Source: Brachybacterium sp. (GTDB lineage Bacteria; Actinomycetota; Actinomycetes; Actinomycetales; Dermabacteraceae). From it: 7,712 nucleotides of DNA. Location: assembly GCA_027322375.1 (NCBI GenBank), contig DAHVRS010000227.1, positions 1 to 7,712 on the forward strand, read 5' to 3'. Made by a program: the position numbers and the translations under genes. Below the pieces are notes generated by a model. The model was given only the letters and a program-made list of their open reading frames with translations, made no database searches and was not told the DNA's origin. This document shows positions 4,867-7,712 of this stretch, one piece after another (the first letter of the stretch is position 1; each line of letters opens with the position of its first letter).

Positions 4867-7533
4867 ATGACCGACACCGCATCGCGCCCTGACGCCCAGA
4901 CCTCGATCCCCGATCGCCCCTCCCTCGAGGGCCTCGAGGAGAAGTGGGACGGCGTATGGAGCGCGCAGCAGCTGTACGCCTTCGACGAGAACACCACCCG
5001 TGACCAGGTGTTCAGCGTGGACACCCCGCCACCCACGGCGTCGGGCTCGTTGCACATCGGCCACGTCTTCGGCTACTCGCAGGCGGACATGATCGTCCGC
5101 TACCAGCGCATGCGCGGCAAGAACTGCTTCTACCCGCTGGGCTGGGACGACAACGGCCTGCCCACGGAGCGCCGCGCCCAGAACTACTACGGGGTGCGCT
5201 GCGATCCGTCGCTGCCCTACGACCCGGACTTCACGCCCCCGATCGAGGGCGGCTCGAACAAGTCCTCGAAGGCCGCGAACCAGATCCCCGTCTCCCGCCG
5301 GAACTTCATCGAGCTGTGCGAGCAGCTGACCACCCTGGATGAGAAGTCCTTCGAGGAGGTCTTCCGCACCCTCGGCCTGTCGGTGGACTGGAACCACAGC
5401 TACCAGACGATCAACGCGCACTCCCGCGCCACCTCGCAGCGCGCCTTCCTCGAGAACCTCGAGGCCGGTCAGGCGTACCAGTCCGAGGCCCCCACCATGT
5501 GGGATGTCACCTATCGCACCGCGGTCGCGCAGGCGGAGCAGGAGGACCGCGAGCGGGACGCCGCCTACCACCGCATCCGCTTCACCCGCCCCGACGGGTC
5601 CCCGGTGATCATCGAGACCACCCGCCCCGAGCTGCTCCCGGCCTGCGTGGCGCTGGTCGCCCACCCCGAGGATGAGCGCTACCAGGACCTGTTCGGCACC
5701 ACCGTCACCTCCCCGCTGTTCGGGGTCGAGGTGCCGGTGAAGGCGCACCCGCTCGCCCAGGCGGACAAGGGCGCGGGCATCGCGATGATCTGCACCTTCG
5801 GTGACTCCACCGACGTGATCTGGTGGCGCGAGCTCGAGCTGCCCACCCGCTCCGTGGTGGGGCGCGACGGCCGCTTCCTGCCCGAGGCGCCGTGGATCAC
5901 CTCTCCCGAGGGTCAGGCCGCCTACGCCGAGCTCGCGGGCCTGACCGTGTTCAGCGCGCAGAAGCGCGTGGTCGAGATGGTCACCGAGTCCGGCGACCTC
6001 GACGGCGAGCCGAAGAAGATCACCCACCCGGTGAAGTTCTACGAGAACGGCGACAAGCCGCTGGAGTACGTCACCTCCCGCCAGTGGTACCTCACCAACG
6101 GCGGCCGCGACTCCTCCGAGGGCGGTCTGCGGGACGCGCTCATCGCGCGCGGCAGCGAGCTGACCTGGCACCCCGCCTATATGGAGTCCCGCTACCGCAA
6201 CTGGGTGGAGGGCCTGTCCGGTGACTGGCTGATCTCCCGCCAGCGCTTCTACGGCGTGCCCTTCCCCGTCTGGTACGCGGTGGGCGCGGACGGCGAGACC
6301 GACTACGACACCGTGATCACCCCGGACGTCGCCGATCTCCCGATCGACCCGACGATCGATGTGCCGAAGGGCTTCACCGAGGAGCAGCGGGGCCAGGCCG
6401 GCGGCTTCGTCGCCGACCCCGACATCCTCGACACCTGGGCCACCTCCTCCCTGTCCCCGCAGCTCGCGGGCGGCTGGAACTCGGATCCGGAGCTGTTCGA
6501 GAAGGTCTACCCGATGGACCTGCGCCCGCAGGGCCACGACATCATCCGCACCTGGCTGTTCTCCACGATCGTGCGCTCCCACCTGCAGCAGGACGCGCTG
6601 CCGTGGAAGCACGCCTCGATCAACGGCTGGATCCTGGACCCGGACCGCAAGAAGATGTCGAAGTCCAAGGGCAATGTCGTCACCCCGATCGGGCTGCTGC
6701 AGCAGCACGGCTCGGACGGCGTGCGCTACTGGGCGGGCCGTGCCCGTCAAGGCGTGGACACCGCCTTCGACGAGGGCCAGATGAAGATCGGCCGACGCCT
6801 CGCGATCAAGATCCTCAACGCCTCGAAGTTCGCGCTCGGCTTCGGGGAGGCGCCCGCGGATCCCGCCGGCCGCCTCGCCGCGGACCCGGCCGTGGTCACC
6901 GACCCGCTGGACCGGGCGCTGCTCGCCCAGCTCGCGGACGTGATCGACCAGGCCACTACCGCCTTCGAGGACATGGACTACGCCCGCGCCCTCGAGGTCA
7001 CCGAGCCCTTCTTCTGGGCGTTCTGCGATGACTACATCGAGCTCGTGAAGGAGCGTGCGCACGGCAACTCCCCGGCTGGCGAGGCCGGAGCCGCCTCCGC
7101 CCGCGCCGCGCTCGCGATCGCGCTCGAGGTGCTGCTGCGCCTGTTCGCGCCCGTGGTCGTGTTCGCGACCGAGGAGGTGTGGTCGTGGTGGCGCGGCGGC
7201 TCCGTGCACACCCAGGCCTGGCCGGTCTCCGCGCCGCTGCGCGAGGCGGCCCAGGGCCAGGATGCGGCACTCGTGGACTCCGTGGCGCAGGCCGCGATCG
7301 TGGTGCGCCGCATCAAGTCCGATGCGAAGGTCTCCCAGAAGACCCCGATCCTCGCGGTGACCGTCGTGGCCCCCGAGGCCGCGCTCGCGCACCTCGAGGC
7401 CGCCTCCGCCGACCTCACCGCGCTGGGACGTATCGAGAAGCTCGAGCTGGTCACCGGTGAGGGCGAGGAGATCTCGACCCGTGACGTGGAGCTGGGCGAA
7501 CCGCCCGTCAAGCAGCCGCGGGACAAGGGCTGA
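4867..7533 (+). CDS. valS: Valine--tRNA ligase, archaeal-like type
   Basis: This complete class I synthetase of 888 residues charges tRNA-Val with valine in the cytoplasm and clears misactivated threonine. The Rossmann active site has HIGH (63-66) within PPPTASGSLHIGHVFGYSQAD and KMSKS (596-600) within DRKKMSKSKGN. The CP1 editing domain (about 205-350) contains TTRPELLPACVAL (251-263) and GAGIAMICTFGD (302-313). The catalytic half resumes with WYLTNGG (407-413), SGDWLISRQRFYGVPFPVWY (451-470) and DTWATSSLSP (522-531). Residues about 680-840 form the helical anticodon-binding domain. The motifs YPLGWDDNGLPTERR (89-103) and TTRPELLPAC match the archaeal/rickettsial style of ValRS rather than the E. 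coli style (NVTGSLHMGHAF, TDHAGIATQ). The C terminus lacks the long coiled-coil arm of bacterial type 1 enzymes, which agrees with this. The start follows a -10-like box by 6 bases and sits just before the first conserved helix. All key residues are intact, so it is probably the functional ValRS. Confidence 0.96.
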   Translation: MTDTASRPDAQTSIPDRPSLEGLEEKWDGVWSAQQLYAFDENTTRDQVFSVDTPPPTASGSLHIGHVFGYSQADMIVRYQRMRGKNCFYPLGWDDNGLPTERRAQNYYGVRCDPSLPYDPDFTPPIEGGSNKSSKAANQIPVSRRNFIELCEQLTTLDEKSFEEVFRTLGLSVDWNHSYQTINAHSRATSQRAFLENLEAGQAYQSEAPTMWDVTYRTAVAQAEQEDRERDAAYHRIRFTRPDGSPVIIETTRPELLPACVALVAHPEDERYQDLFGTTVTSPLFGVEVPVKAHPLAQADKGAGIAMICTFGDSTDVIWWRELELPTRSVVGRDGRFLPEAPWITSPEGQAAYAELAGLTVFSAQKRVVEMVTESGDLDGEPKKITHPVKFYENGDKPLEYVTSRQWYLTNGGRDSSEGGLRDALIARGSELTWHPAYMESRYRNWVEGLSGDWLISRQRFYGVPFPVWYAVGADGETDYDTVITPDVADLPIDPTIDVPKGFTEEQRGQAGGFVADPDILDTWATSSLSPQLAGGWNSDPELFEKVYPMDLRPQGHDIIRTWLFSTIVRSHLQQDALPWKHASINGWILDPDRKKMSKSKGNVVTPIGLLQQHGSDGVRYWAGRARQGVDTAFDEGQMKIGRRLAIKILNASKFALGFGEAPADPAGRLAADPAVVTDPLDRALLAQLADVIDQATTAFEDMDYARALEVTEPFFWAFCDDYIELVKERAHGNSPAGEAGAASARAALAIALEVLLRLFAPVVVFATEEVWSWWRGGSVHTQAWPVSAPLREAAQGQDAALVDSVAQAAIVVRRIKSDAKVSQKTPILAVTVVAPEAALAHLEAASADLTALGRIEKLELVTGEGEEISTRDVELGEPPVKQPRDKG

Positions 7534-7588
7534 GCGACGTACTGGCGAGGTATGAGCCGGTAGGAGCTCAACCAGAAGCAGCACAGAA

Positions 7589-7712
7589 ATGAGCACCATG
7601 GCGCCCACCACTGTCAGGGCCGGATCGAGTTCCGGCCTGATGTGGCTGGGCGCCGTGGGCGTTTTCATCGGGGTCATGACGGTGCTGAGCGCCGTGGGGA
7701 TGCTCGTGCAGG
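7589..7712 (+). CDS. Probable membrane protein, N-terminal fragment cut by the window edge
   Basis: An open frame beginning with ATG at 7589 (a second ATG is at 7598) runs off the right edge after 41 codons. It encodes a short polar start (MSTMAPTTVRAGSSSG) followed by a hydrophobic stretch from about residue 17 (LMWLGAVGVFIGVMTVLSAV), which looks like a first transmembrane helix or uncleaved signal anchor. Third codon positions are mostly G or C, as in the other genes. AGAAG at 7574-7578, 10 bases upstream of 7589, is a weak ribosome binding site. It follows valS by 55 bp in the same direction and could be co-transcribed. The family cannot be named from this fragment, and coding status is likely but not certain. 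Confidence 0.5.
   Translation, partial: MSTMAPTTVRAGSSSGLMWLGAVGVFIGVMTVLSAVGMLVQ

Noticed and set aside
4749..5057. N-terminal extension of the phosphoesterase on the minus strand
   Set aside because: It would overlap the start of valS and its promoter, and it adds no domain. The conserved fold begins immediately after the ATG at 4748.
4813..7677. A 954-codon open frame on the minus strand covering the whole of valS
   Set aside because: It is antisense to a complete valS with intact motifs. Its translation is rich in repeated His/Arg/Asp/Gly/Leu without any domain, which is the usual shadow of G/C-ending codons in very GC-rich genes.

Overview
The window is chromosomal DNA of a high-GC Gram-positive bacterium. 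G+C is very high (about 70%), codon third positions are almost all G or C, and two genes overlap by ATGA. The protein families (a DUF990-type ABC exporter and a lipoate ligase with an N-terminal accessory domain) fit an actinomycete. The overall look suggests Micrococcales, perhaps close to Brachybacterium, but the genus is a guess from memory of similar proteins and was not tested. I see no insertion sequence, integrase, CRISPR array, rRNA or tRNA.

Layout, left to right. (1) The C-terminal end of an ABC-2 type permease (2-244) is translationally coupled by ATGA to its ATPase (241-1338); together they form part of an exporter operon that starts off the left edge. (2) A 130-bp gap with a GC-rich hairpin leads to a 431-residue protein of unknown function (1469-2764). 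It has a perfect Shine-Dalgarno and a stretch that resembles a PD-(D/E)XK nuclease fold lacking its catalytic residues. (3) A lipoate-protein ligase (2819-3904) carries its accessory domain at the N terminus. (4) A metallophosphoesterase runs on the minus strand (4748 down to 3969), convergent with the ligase, with a GC hairpin between them. (5) A complete valyl-tRNA synthetase of archaeal type (4867-7533) diverges from the phosphoesterase across a 118-bp shared promoter region. (6) At the right edge is the start of a probable small membrane protein (from 7589).

The genes do not form one pathway: export, protein lipoylation, phosphoester hydrolysis and tRNA charging are separate tasks, and only the first two coding regions are clearly in one operon. 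The recurring regulatory theme is probable leaderless transcription. The valS, lipoate ligase and phosphoesterase starts each have a -10-like hexamer 6-7 bases before the ATG and no convincing Shine-Dalgarno, or only a weak one. The hypothetical gene, by contrast, has a textbook ribosome binding site.

I do not see a clear undescribed multi-gene system. The items most worth a second look are the unknown 431-residue protein, the archaeal-type ValRS, the permuted lipoate ligase and a metal-ligand substitution in the phosphoesterase.
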